A stretch of 64,000 bases of DNA, taken from the NCBI RefSeq assembly GCF_020921035.1, contig NC_063152.1, positions 3,230,001 to 3,294,000 of the forward strand, read 5' to 3'. The translations under genes and the position numbers were made by a program. Under the pieces are notes generated by a model, which made no database searches, was not told the origin of the DNA, and saw only the letters and a list, made by a program, of their open reading frames with translations. Every line of letters starts with the position of its first letter. Positions within the stretch are counted from its first letter, which is position 1. Shown here piece after piece: positions 49,982-60,618 of this stretch. The stretch is from Rhodamnia argentea (Eukaryota > Streptophyta > Magnoliopsida > Myrtales > Myrtaceae).

Positions 49982-51032
49982 CAACAATATCTAATATTTT
50001 CATTGGGTGACATTATCCTAGTGATCCCAAAGAACATAGTACAATGATTACTACCCTTTTTAGAGGGAAGCCTAGATGCGAATATCATAATATTGTTGGG
50101 CGACACTCATGTAATGAACGGTGAATCACACTCTAACAATATCTAATATTTTCATTGGGTGACGTTAACCTAATGCTCTTAAAGAACATAGTACAATGAT
50201 CACTACCCTTTTTAGAGAGGAACCTAGATGCGAATATCATAATATTGTTGGGCGACACTCATACAATGAGCGGTGAATCACACTCTAACAATAACTAATA
50301 TTTTTCATTGGGTGATGTTAACCTAGTGCTCCTAAAGAACATAGTACAATGATCACTACCCTTTTTAGAGAGGAACCTAGACGCGAATATCATAATATTG
50401 TCGAGCAACACTCATATAATGAGCGGGTGAATCACACTTCAACAATATCTAATATTTTCATCGGATGACATTAACCTAGTGATACTAAAGAACATAGTAC
50501 AATGATCACTACCATTTTTAGAGGGGAGCCTAGACGTGAATATAATAATATTGTTGGGCGAAACTCATATAATGAACGTCACTCACATTCCAACAATATC
50601 TAATATTTTCATTGGGTGACGTTAACCTAGTGCTCCTAAAGGACATAATACAATGATCACTACCATTTTTAGAGGGGAGCCTAGACGTGAATATCATAAT
50701 ATTGTTGGGCGACACTCATATAATAAACGGTGAATCACACTCCAACAATATCGAATATTTTCATTGGGTGACGTTAACCTAGTGATACTAAAGAACATAG
50801 TACAATGATAACTACCGTTTTTAGAAGGGAGCCTAGACGTGAATATCATAATATTGTTGGGCGACACTCATATAATAAACGGTGAATCACACTCCAACAA
50901 TATCTAATATTTTCATTGGGTGACGTTAACCTAGTGGTCCTAAAGAACATAGTACAGTGATCACTACCTTTTTTAGAGGGAAGCCTAAACGCGAATATTA
51001 TAATATTGTTGGGCGACACTCATATAATGAAT
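49982..51032. repeat. Seven-copy tandem array, 152-bp unit
   Basis: Units start at 49982, 50134, 50286, 50440, 50591, 50743 and 50895, periods 152, 152, 154, 151, 152 and 152; the last is cut short near 51032. Each begins with CAACAATATCTAATATTTTC (or a one- or two-base variant). Each contains AAAGAACATAGTACAATGAT, ACTACC(C/A)TTTTTAGAG and CCTAGACG, and near its end AATATTGTTGGGCGAC. The first nine bases CAACAATAT are the exact complement of ATATTGTTG near the end of the unit before, so each junction can fold into a 9-bp hairpin with a loop of about 35 bases. Copies differ by a few percent. No open frame runs through the array. Confidence 0.95.
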
Positions 51033-51218
51033 GATGACCATCCACTTTGACATGCTATATGGTGCTATTTTCATATGAACTTGCAAAAATTGTCGGTCTA
51101 TTATTGCATGTTTCTTGTATATCATAAGGTACCAAGAAACGTTGTGAATTCTCAAGTTCAACCGATGGAGATGATTCCACATTCTGTACAAGTACTATGA
51201 AATACACGACAATTGAAT

Positions 51219-51520
51219 TAGGGGTGATTCATTCCCGAGTTGGGCTGGTTCCACTCAAGAATTGGTAAGCGGACTAGATTGAAATGGTCGCTTCGATCCG
51301 GCTCCCGGTGGGACCGGTTTGGTTTAGAGTTTTGACAATTTCATTCTCTTTAATCTTTAGAAGAAAAGGAAAAACTAAAAGAGAAACATGTCGATCCGGT
51401 CCAATCCCAACGGTTTTGCACTTGGAATTAGGAACCGAGACCGACTATTCCTAGTTCCAAAAACTTGGAAGTGGGAACCAAACCGGATCCGGATTGGTTC
51501 GGTTCCATGCACACCCCCTA
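51219..51520. mobile_element. hAT-like MITE with CCGGTT-rich interior, 302 bp
   Basis: Ends are TAGGGGTG on the left and CACCCCCTA on the right, imperfectly inverted. Flanking octamers AATTGAAT (51211-51218) and AAGAGAAT (51521-51528) agree at six of eight bases, as expected of an old 8-bp duplication. The interior repeats GGTTCGG, AACCGG and GGTTCC motifs like the elements at 1285 and 14310. Confidence 0.55.
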
Positions 51521-52155
51521 AAGAGAATGAAATTATTAGTTGTTGACTATCTAAAAACCCGTATGTCACGATTATAGATCTTCTACCGCTTTGATGTGTT
51601 CTGATTGTTGCGTATCTGAAATCTCGATGCACTTGCCGCTCTTAATTTGAGCATAGTTGCAAGCGTTGCTTTATTTAATAACGCAAGTCCCCAGCCTATG
51701 CATGTGGCGTAAAATTGAAACATCATCCGGAGATAGAGGATTTTCATTCAGATTTCTGCTGTCATTGGTTGAATCAACTCCAAGAAAATTTGACTTCACT
51801 GGAATTTGGTTGAATCACCGTCTAGAAAAATCTAAGTACATCGTATTTTTTGCATGGCACTAGATCCTCGTTTATTTGGTGGGAAATGAATGATTAGTCA
51901 ATTAAAAATATTTTCATTATTGACAATAATTTATTTCTAAATATTTTCGTGGATAATGAAAATATATTTTATTCATTCAATTTTTGTAATAATATGAACG
52001 ATTACTTTTAGGAAGTTATTTTTCCAATCATTCATTTTTTGCAAAATAAATGGAAGCTTGAAATAATTAATCAATGAAAAAATAATTTTCATTAGCAACG
52101 ACACTTTATGCCTAAACATTTACATAAATAGCGATATAAACGATCTTTTTTTTTA
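51521..52155. other. Intergenic, no gene seen
   Basis: AT-rich from 51880 on, with imperfect repeats of a phrase containing AATATTTTCATTA and AACGA. Nothing coding. Confidence 0.55.
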
Positions 52156-52164
52156 AAATAGTTT

Positions 52165-52968
52165 GGGAAAAATCCAAAAAAGGGCCCGAAGTCATCTTGT
52201 TTTCTCAAATAAGGGCCTCAAATGGACCTTGTTTCAAATAAGGGCCCGAAGTGATATAATATGTTTCAATTAAGGGCCTGAAGTGGCTATAATATTTCAA
52301 AAAGGGTCTAGCCTGAAGGGTATTTTCGTCATTTTACTTTTAAATTTTTTATTCTTTTTTCTAGTTTTTCCTTTTTCTAATTAAAAAAAAAAAAAAAAAA
52401 GCCACACAAAGAGGGCGCCGTCTTCTTCTTCATCGCAACTCCTTGCAAGGAGTTCATCGTCTTCTTCTTCTTCGGGCTTCATCCGCCTCCTTGGGAGTTC
52501 ATGGCCCTAACCAACGAGGGACGAGCTCGCATCTACTTTGTGCTCCCCAAGTCGAGGCTCTAGCACCCGAAGGCCTCGGACATGGCGGCCCTCGCCGTGA
52601 AGGCGAGCATCGTGTGCGAGGCGTTGAGGCGGATCTCGACCCGTTGGCCACGCTTGGGTGAGCCAAGGGCGGCCTCGACCTCGCCCGGCGGCCGAGGCCG
52701 GCGGCCGACGAGCCGCCCCTCGCCGCCCGGCGAGGCCGCTACCGCCTCGCCGGTGGCCGCCACGGTGAGCTAGGGCGAAATAAAAAGGAAAAAGAAAAAG
52801 AAAGGAAAAAAGAGAAAAGGAAAAAGTTTAAAAAAAAGGGAAAATGACTAAATCGCCCATACTGGGCCCTTTTGAAATAAAAGGGCACCGGCCCTTATTT
52901 GAACAACGTGTATTTGGCCCTTATTTGAAAAATCGAGAGGACTTCGGGCCCTTAAACGAAATTTTCCC
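52165..52968. mobile_element. Pack-MULE carrying a PADRE (DUF4228) gene fragment, 804 bp
   Basis: An exact 9-bp target duplication AAATAGTTT lies at 52156-52164 and 52969-52977. The left end GGGAAAAATCCAAAAAAGGG pairs with the reversed right end GGGAAAATTTCGTTTAAGGG; both arms go on with GGCCCGAAGTC and then TCAAATAAGGGCC. Nine-base duplications and long inverted ends define Mutator-like elements. The core is GC-rich and includes a plus-strand protein fragment (52501-52635) of a plant gene family, described separately. No transposase is present. Confidence 0.9.
52501..52773 (+). pseudogene. PADRE/DUF4228 gene fragment inside the Pack-MULE
   Basis: From the ATG at 52501 the frame reads an EGRARIYFVLPKSRL stretch, then TAG at 52561-52563, then HPKASDMAALAVKAS. 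The pair 'YFxLPxSxL' and 'P..A.DMAALAVKAS' is the hallmark of the PADRE domain (DUF4228), a plant family induced by pathogens and abiotic stress. The parent N-terminal part, including the usual myristoylation start, is absent. After about residue 47 the frame becomes GC-rich Pro/Arg/Gly filler ending in TAG at 52771-52773. The piece is short, interrupted and enclosed by transposon arms, so it is a captured fragment rather than a gene. The family assignment rests on my recognition of the motif. Confidence 0.72.
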
Positions 52969-53639
52969 AAATAGTTTTCAAGTTATTCATTTTTCGTGAA
53001 ACAAACAGTACTTTATATTCAAATCGCCATCCTTCAAAGCGCAAACGTCTCACCTCTCGTAATTATCCCACGTTTGAGATGGAAGGGACAAAGGACATGA
53101 GGTCGAGACGCCTTAAAAAAATAATGTGACATTGGCGCTTGGATCCAAACTGCAAATTGAGGAGGAGAATCATTCTCTCTTTCATCTCACCTCTCATTTG
53201 TTCAATGTTTTCTTTTGCCCTTCTCTCTGCATCGATCTCTTGAGCAAGAAGACCAGCTTGTGGGCTTCCATGGCGTGTGTGAAGACTGAAGCAGCGGCTG
53301 GGGCTCGTTAGTCTTAGGATACACGTAACATGCATAGACAAATAAAACAAAAAATGCAGCGGAAATAAATGAAAGATCCATATATGTATCTCCAAAGGCG
53401 TAGTTCATGCGTTTCAATCGAAAATCATATTAACGAAGGGGGTTAAACGAATTACCTATCGAAGTGTGCTAAACGAAATGGTTCGGATGTTCTTCGATTT
53501 GAAGTCTCGCAAGTGTCGGACCTCTAGTTTTGACACACCACCAATCGCAACGTCGAACCGGAAGAACGAACTCGCGAGAATCACCACTTTAATTGCGCTA
53601 GTAATATTGTGAAATCAATTTTCCGAGCTCTCTCGTATT

Positions 53640-53757
53640 TTGATCACCGTAAGAATGAAATTGCCAGAGAAGTTTTCTGTTTTTTTTTTTTTTTTCTCTC
53701 GCGCACGCACGCTGAAGAGAGAAAAACTGGTTTTTTTTCGCTCAATTAGCACGATCT
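53640..53757. other. Poly-T run and flanks
   Basis: A T run of about 17 bases (53680-53696) precedes the hairpin cluster. Confidence 0.5.
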
Positions 53758-53869
53758 GCACGATCAGCAACCGTTTGCTGATCGTGCAAGTGTGCTGCAC
53801 GGTCAACAACCGGCTGTTGACCGTGCAGAACACGCATAAGTAAATGCACACGGTCTGGCCGTGTGCATT
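53758..53869. repeat. Cluster of three perfect hairpins
   Basis: Hairpin 1: arms 53758-53770 and 53775-53787, 13 bp perfect (GCACGATCAGCAA), loop 4. Hairpin 2: arms 53795-53808 and 53815-53828, 14 bp perfect (CTGCACGGTCAACA), loop 6. Hairpin 3: arms 53843-53853 and 53859-53869, 11 bp perfect (AATGCACACGG), loop 5. Hairpins 1 and 2 resemble each other (GCACGATCAGCAACCG against GCACGGTCAACAACCG), so one probably arose by duplication with compensatory change. No gene is adjacent. Confidence 0.9.
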
Positions 53870-54059
53870 AACCTTTAATTTTTTTAATTTTATAAATAAT
53901 AGTAACAGTTATTATTATTATTATAAAAACAAAAAAAAAATACAACTTTAATATATGAGCATTATGAACATATAAACATACGTCCACTTTGAGTGTACGG
54001 GTGCATCATATGCATGTGCGACTATGACTAAAAATAAAAATAAAATTAAATCATATTTA
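53870..54059. other. AT-rich spacer
   Basis: AT-rich with an (ATT)n run near 53910. No coding signal. Confidence 0.5.
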
Positions 54060-54500
54060 ATTTAATTTCAGCCCGACTTAATTCGGTAGCCATTATTGTA
54101 AACATATCTGTAATATCGTCCTCCACGATCAACGTCATTATGTATTGGTTAAGGTATGTGACATCCTTAGGGTCATCACCGAGTTGGTAGTAAGACATAC
54201 ACCGACACATTAGTGCTTTCAAGAAAATTGATTGTCCCGATCAATCTTCGTGTCCCGCAAGCCATGAGTGACGTTTAACAATATGTCATGGGTACCCAGA
54301 CAGTATGAATGCTTGAAGAACATAATAAACCCGTCAGCTTTGGCTACATCATATCTGTTCATATTTTTAAAGATAGATCAAGAGTCATGTAATGAGCCTA
54401 TAAAAAAGCGTGTCTTGTGATCATTTTGAAATAGGTAAAGCGATTGTGAATATAGAACATTGAAAAGTCATTTTCGATCTCAACTTTTGTCTGTGAATTG
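54060..54500 (-). pseudogene. Decayed coding remnant of unknown family
   Basis: On the minus strand several consecutive pieces read like real protein across different frames and stops. One stretch contains ENDFSMFYIHNRFTYFKM, then a stop. Another contains NRYDVAKADGFIMFFKHS and ILLNVTHGLRDTKIDRD, then a frameshift. The last contains ALMCRCMSYYQLGDDPKD, VTYLNQYIMTLIVEDDITD and TIMATELSRAEIK without a stop. The mix of hydrophobic and charged residues and the lack of repeats argue against chance. I do not recognise the family; a transposon-borne protein or an old cellular pseudogene are both possible. Confidence 0.45.
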
Positions 54501-54769
54501 AATTGTGAGTGCTTGTTGAGAGCCCTACCATCGATTTATCCCATCAGAGTGGCCCCAAGATTTGAAGCTCCGATCGGGCATAACTCAAACAGCCATGGCT
54601 TCGGGCCGCCAGCTTTGACCTTGAACGGAGCGACCATCCACGAACTCGAGCTCCAAGAAGGTGATGATGGACTATTGGAAGAAAAAGGTGCGACTCTTTC
54701 TTGACATGTAAGAACAAAATACTGCGTCAGCACCTCTCTTTAAAAAGTGCCAGGTACGTGTCAAATGTC

Positions 54770-55100
54770 GGGAAAATTATCAAAAAAGTCCTAAAACTTT
54801 CACACTTTTACTAATTAAATCCTAAATTTTCACATTTGAAATCACTAATGTAGATGCCGGCTTTCCTACGTGGTATCGTCGGCGTTGACATGAATAGGTT
54901 TTAATAAATTTTTATTAATTTTTCAATTATTTTATTTCCTTTTTTTCCATCCAAAGGCTACCAGCCCCACTAGCCCTTGGGCTAGAGTTGGCAGAGCCCT
55001 GGGCGATGGTCAAATTAAACGGAGTTAATGGAGGGACAACTTATAGTAATTTGATAAGCTTTAAGACTTAATTGCATTATTAAAAAGTTTAAGATTTAAT
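54770..55100. repeat. Fragment of the Mutator-like family
   Basis: The left end GGGAAAATTATCAAAAAAGT matches the left end of the 39153 element, followed by family text such as CCTACGTGGTATCGTCGGCG and a small GC-rich core near 54955-55010. The right end and duplication were not found. It ends just upstream of the CSLE promoter. Confidence 0.55.
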
Positions 55101-55170
55101 TGAACTTTCACGGCAAATTTTAAGACATCTAGTACACTTTATAAAAAAAAAAAAGACTAGACGCAGCCTT

Positions 55171-55179
55171 CTATATAAG
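55171..55179 (+). promoter_or_regulatory. TATA box of the CSLE gene
   Basis: CTATATAAG lies 65-73 bases upstream of the ATG at 55244, predicting transcription from about 55205 and a leader of about 40 bases. Confidence 0.65.
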
Positions 55180-55243
55180 TATTGTCTACATCCTTCACAA
55201 TTGCAAGTTGCAATACCAGAAAGGAAGCAAAACAAGAAAAAGA

Positions 55244-58200
55244 ATGGCAGAGAAGAGTAATCTTCCTCTCTTTGAAACAAAGTTTTTCAGGAACCGCTTC
55301 ATCTTCAGATTATACACACTCTCCATCTTCATCAGCATATGTTTCATCTTCTACTTTAGAATCCATCACCTGCCAGAGTCCAAGACAGCTGAGAAATTGG
55401 CTTGGCTTGGAGGTTTCTTCTCTGAGCTCTGGTTCACTTTTTACTGGTTTATCACCATCGTCGTGAGATGGAACCCTTCGTACCGCCATACCTTCAAGGA
55501 CAGGCTTTCTCAGAGGTGTTCTCTGTCTCTGTCTCTGTCTCTCTCTCTAATATGTCTGATGAACTGATGGAAGAAGTTTGTATTTTTCAATCTAAAAGAT
55601 CTTGACCAGCTGGTGGTTACAAAAATAATGTGCCAGTCACTAATATATTTATAATTTTCTCTTAGGATCCACTCTTCGAACGAAATTTTGTTTTAATTTT
55701 CGGTATGGTTTAGTATTGGCTTCGATCTCGTTATACCATCACAAAAACGAAATCTAGAGCGCGAAAACCGACGCAACAAAGTCTTTCTCTTGAAGTCATT
55801 ACGTGAGATTTGGATTTGATCAGCTTGTAACATTGTTTTCACCAACTTTGTTAGGTATGGAGAGGTTTTGCCAGGAATCGACATATTTGTGTGCACGGCG
55901 GATCCGGTGATAGAGCCACCGACCATGGTGGTCAACACCGTCTTATCAGTCATGGCATACAATTACCCGCCAGAGAAGATGAGCATCTATCTCTCCGACG
56001 ACGGCGGTTCGGACCTAACTTTCTATGCGTTACTTGAGGCTTCTCGATTCTCCAAGAAGTGGCTTCCCTTTTGCCGGAAATTTAAGGTCGAACCAAGGTC
56101 GCCGGAGGCCTATTTTAGGAAAGCTGTTGAGCCTCTGAATGATGCTCTCTGGTCCAAGGAGTGGTCCTCCATGAAGGTAAGTACCTCTTTCTCTCTCTGT
56201 CTCTCTGACATTCACATAGGTTGTAATAACCACAGAAAGGTCAGAGATCTTTTTGGTGGCAATTTATTCCAAACCAGGTTGAGGCAAGTATGCTTCAGCT
56301 TCAAACCCTGGCATTTGAATATTGGAAAAACACCAGCAAAAACCCTAAGCTATTTTCACTGTAACACATTTATTTTAATTTTTTTTTTGTGATATCGAAA
56401 ATTTCAAATTTGTATCCGTGTGACAACATTTTTTTATGACACAAAAAATTTCAAATTTATATTAATGTGATGCATTTACTTTAAATTATTTTTTTGTGAC
56501 ATAAAAAACCCCAAACTTGTAGGCTTGTGACATATTTACCTTATATTTTGAGGTAAATTTGTCATATGGATACAAGTATAGGATTTTTAGTGTCACAAAA
56601 AAATGTTTAGGATAAATATGTTACACTAGTATAAGTTTGGAGTAAATATGTCACATAGATAAAAGTTTGTGATTTTTTGTGACACAAAAAAAGATTTAAG
56701 GTAAATGTGTCACAATATATATAGTTTGGGATTTTTGATGGGCTTTTTTCCTTGAATATTTGAACAGATCTCCACCTAAAAGATTAGTTTGATGATTGTC
56801 GGATTTAGGGTCCGTCGTTCGTCCGTGGTAGAGGACAAAAATAAGTTCATTAAGTCCGCTATAGCTTACATATATTGCTAACACATCAATTACGCGCAAC
56901 TCGTGCTCCATGCAACTTGTTGCTTGCCAAACAACTTAAATCTGCTAGGTCGCCGAGCTCCCATTTTTTTTTTTTTTTAAACCCTAAGCGGATGACTAGA
57001 TCGCCTCAATGGATCTCTTGAACTTATCGAGCTAACTCGTCGGGAGCTGTAACTTTATGTTATTTCATGAGGTGCAGTAAGACACCGAAGACTATGGCCC
57101 TGTACTCTTCTTCTTTCATGATGAGACCGACAAAATTAATGGTTCAGATGATATTGATTTTGACGGTCCATAGACCATGCAATAACTTCTGTTTTAAAAA
57201 TTATCGAACACATTGAACGGTAGGTGTAGAAAAGCCTTCGACTTCGCTATCCTACGATATTTTTTTCTCAGGATTTTTGTCGCGAGAGAGAGGCATTTCC
57301 GTATGGAGTTTTTCTACGATGTTTTTCGTCGAGAACGATGTTTGTGGCCTGTGATCTTCTACGTTAAATGAGGTTTTGTTCTTTTTGACAAAGTTCCACA
57401 CTTCACTCCAACAACGGAGGACCATGATGCACCGGATTGTGGCGTCAAAATAGTCCACAAAAAAAGACAAAGAAAAAGACATCGGTCCATTTGGAGACCA
57501 CCACTTGAAAAATAAGGAAGAAAATTATCTTTTTTGTCCCGAGACTTTCATGTTTCCTATAATCAAGTCCCCGTGTTTGACCCAAAAAAAAGTCCCCGTA
57601 CTTTTTGTGTGTCTAATCAAGTCCTTATAACTTTATAAATTTTCTAATCGAATCTCTCGGATACCTAATCCAACCAAATTCAGCTTACATGGCTGGAGAA
57701 TGACGCCAAAGTATGATGCAGAACGTATGAACGTGTATTAAAGATTTTAGCTGATAGAGACAACGTCAGAGCACGATGTAAATAAAAATTTAGACATATG
57801 GACACTCGTTACACAATAGTGTCTTTCGACTACCGTGTCATTTGAATCTAGAGTGATTCTATCAACTTGGTATTGGTTTATTTGCCATTGCCAATTTCAA
57901 ACCAAGGTGACTCATTCCAACTTACACATAATTGTAAATGATACATATTTTTAGTTTTCTTTTTATAATGAAGGAACACATATGCTTTAAAAAATTATTG
58001 TGCCCTTTGGTTTTGCTCATGATAGAACTTATACGAGGACATGAAGAAACGCATCGACACGATAGCGGAGCTGGGACGGATTCCGGACGACATCCGTGAG
58101 CAACACAAAGGATTTCTTGAATGGGACACCGTCTCAAGCCGGAGAGATCATCAAACTATTCTTCAAGTACTATGAATCTCCAACAAAGAAGTTACTGTTC

Positions 58201-60618
58201 TAATCTTCATGCTACATCAATGACATGTTTCTGCTGATTCTTTTCTTCAGATAATGATCGATGGGAGGGACGCCATGGCCGCGGACGATGAAGGACAACC
58301 TCTCCCAACTCTGGTGTACTTGGCCAGAGAAAAGAGACCACAATACAACCACCATTTTAAAGGAGGAGCTATGAATGCACTAGTAAGTACCAGCATATGA
58401 CGATCACTGCTGTTTCTTTATGCTCTGGGATCGATCGAGGGCTTAAAAGACGATCATGGTGCTAATCTTTCGGTTTTTTTTTTTTTTTTCTGGATCATAT
58501 AGATTAGGGTCTCGTCGAGGATCAGCAACTCGCCCGTCATCCTCAACGTGGACTGCGACATGTACTCGAACAACTCGGACTCGGTGAGAGATGCGCTGTG
58601 CTTCTTGATGGACGAGGAGAATGGCGATGAGATCGGTTTTGTACAGTTCCCGCAGTGCTTCGATAACCTTACCAAGAATGATCTATACGGCAGTTCCTTG
58701 AACGTAATAATGCAGGTAAGCCACTTCAAGAGGATGTTGACCCGGCACTGTCCCTGAACTGTGGTGCGGTGTCTGATTCAGTCTCTATATGTTAAATGTG
58801 CTCAATGCACTCCCTTACTGTCTTATTCTATAAACTCTAAATTCTGTTTAGAATTTGTAAACTGGACTAAAATGGGTTACCACAACTCAATTAAACTCAT
58901 GAATCGAGCTTGAAATCATTACAGCAAATTCTAACGTGTGGACTAAATTGTATTTAATCAAAAGGAGGCTGATAGACGCATTGAACGTATTAATTGAAGG
59001 GATAGGACAACTACATTGGATGAGTGAAGACATTACAATAAGTTTTAGCGCATTGTACGATGCTTGCAGGTGGAGATCCATGGAATGGACACCAATGGTG
59101 GACCTGGGTACATCGGCACTGGGTGCTTTCATCGGAGAGAGACACTGTGCGGGAGAAAGTATAGACGGGGAAATAAAAGCGAGTCCTTGAGGTGGGATCA
59201 CCACCAGAGGATACAAGACAGTGCAAGTGTCCTAGAAGAAACATGCAAAACACTTGCCAACTGTGGTTATGAAGAGAACACTGAGTGGGGAAAGGAGGTC
59301 TCTCTCTTTCTCTCTCTTCTTCATTTGAATGTCCTAACATGCACATATACATCATAAGAGCGATTAAGTCTATGTCATTCTGAGTAAGTTCAAAGATTAA
59401 GGAACAAAAGCAATAAAGTCTCTTACATTATTCCGATTTTGATGAAACCAATTCTTGTCTGAATTGCAGATGGGTCTGAAGTATGGCTGCGCAGTCGAGG
59501 ATGTCCTTACCGGTCTTGCGATACATTGCAGAGGTTGGAGATCGGTCTATTTCAACCCCGAAAGGAAAGGCTTTCTAGGAGTCGCCCCGACAACATTGTT
59601 GCAGTCCCTAGTTCAACATAAGAGATGGTCTGAAGGTGATTTACAAATCTTCCTATCACGGCACTGTCCCCTGCTGTATGGACATGGAAAAATCCCCCTG
59701 AAGCTCCAACTTTCTTATTGCGTCTGGTTGCTATGGGCGCCAAATTGCTTGGCTTCTCTGTACTATGTGACCATTCCATCACTCTGTCTTCTCAGAGGCA
59801 TCTCCTTGTTCCCCAAGGTAAACTTAGATGACCTTTCTTGGGAGGATTAATTTTGATTTAGAACTTTCTACATGTATCTAAACAAGCAAGTCATTAAAAA
59901 AAAGAAAAATTCCGGCTACAACCGCTCTATTATAGTTTGTGCTAGCCATTTGATCAACCTTAATCTGGCTACTCCACAATATAACATACTTGGCTGTGAT
60001 ATAACCGAAGTGCAGGGGCATCCACATATATCTTTGATTCAAATGTCATTTGCTAGATCTAATTGTTTCTTAAATCAGGTATCAAGTCAGTGGAGCTTCC
60101 CATTCATCTACACCATTATAGCGACTAGTGCATACAGCGCCGGAGAATTCATATGGTGTGGAGGCACTCTCCTTGGTTGGTGGAATGACCAAAGAATGTG
60201 GGTCTATAAGAGAACGACTTCCTATGTCTTTGGCTTCTTGGACAACATTCTGAGGCTGCTGGGTATTACCAAGTCTGCCTTTGTCGTCACTGCGAAAGTG
60301 GCAGATGACGATGTCTCGAAGAGGTACGAGCAAGAGCTCATGGAGTTCGGTGCACCCTCTCCTATGTTCACTATCCTTACCACCCTTGCTTGGCTCAATG
60401 CATTGATCCTCATTGGAGTTTTACTGAAGTTAGCAATGCTCGGTGACACTCCAGACCAGCTGGCTATGCAGATCATGTTATGCGGCTTGCTAGTCTGTGT
60501 CAACCAGCCTCTATATGAAGGGATTTTCTTACGAAAAGACAAGGCAAGAATGCCCACCTCAGTGGCATATAAATCCGCACTCTTTGCTCTAGTAGCCTGT
60601 TCTTTAGTCTGGGTATAA
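55244..60618 (+). CDS. CSLE: Cellulose synthase-like protein E (CSLE), 8 exons, 731 aa, intact
   Basis: A GT2 family membrane glycosyltransferase, Golgi or ER, making a cell-wall or related glycan whose identity for CSLE is uncertain. Exons: 55244-55515, 55855-56176, 58026-58166, 58251-58382, 58503-58715, 59070-59297, 59470-59817, 60079-60618. Exon 1/2 splits an Arg codon and all later joins are phase 0. Two membrane spans lie at about 22-45 and 55-75; the catalytic loop follows, then about six spans from residue 500 on. Catalytic residues are intact: DDGG (139-142), DCD (306-308), VED (445-447, in place of TED), QHKRW (485-489). The length and the start [13 protein letters not shown] match the CSLE clade. 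The donor of intron 6 (GAG|GTCTCT) is weak. Intron 2 (1849 bp) holds a family B repeat. The frame has no stop or shift. Confidence 0.96.
56370..56740. repeat. Dispersed AT-rich repeat, family B, in CSLE intron 2
   Basis: Five or six phrases of about 60 bases with cores TTTTTTTGTGACA(C/T)AAAAAA and AAATTTGTCA(C/T)A match the copies at 12340, 26564 and 29630. The orientation flips midway. It lies wholly within intron 2 (56177-58025). Confidence 0.65.

Noticed and set aside
7174..60618. The possibility that the genes form a metabolic gene cluster (FPPS and a CSLE near one another, as in some saponin pathways).
   Set aside because: CSLE and FPPS are about 43 kb apart with four unrelated housekeeping or signalling genes between them, and no terpene synthase, oxidosqualene cyclase, P450 or acyltransferase is present.
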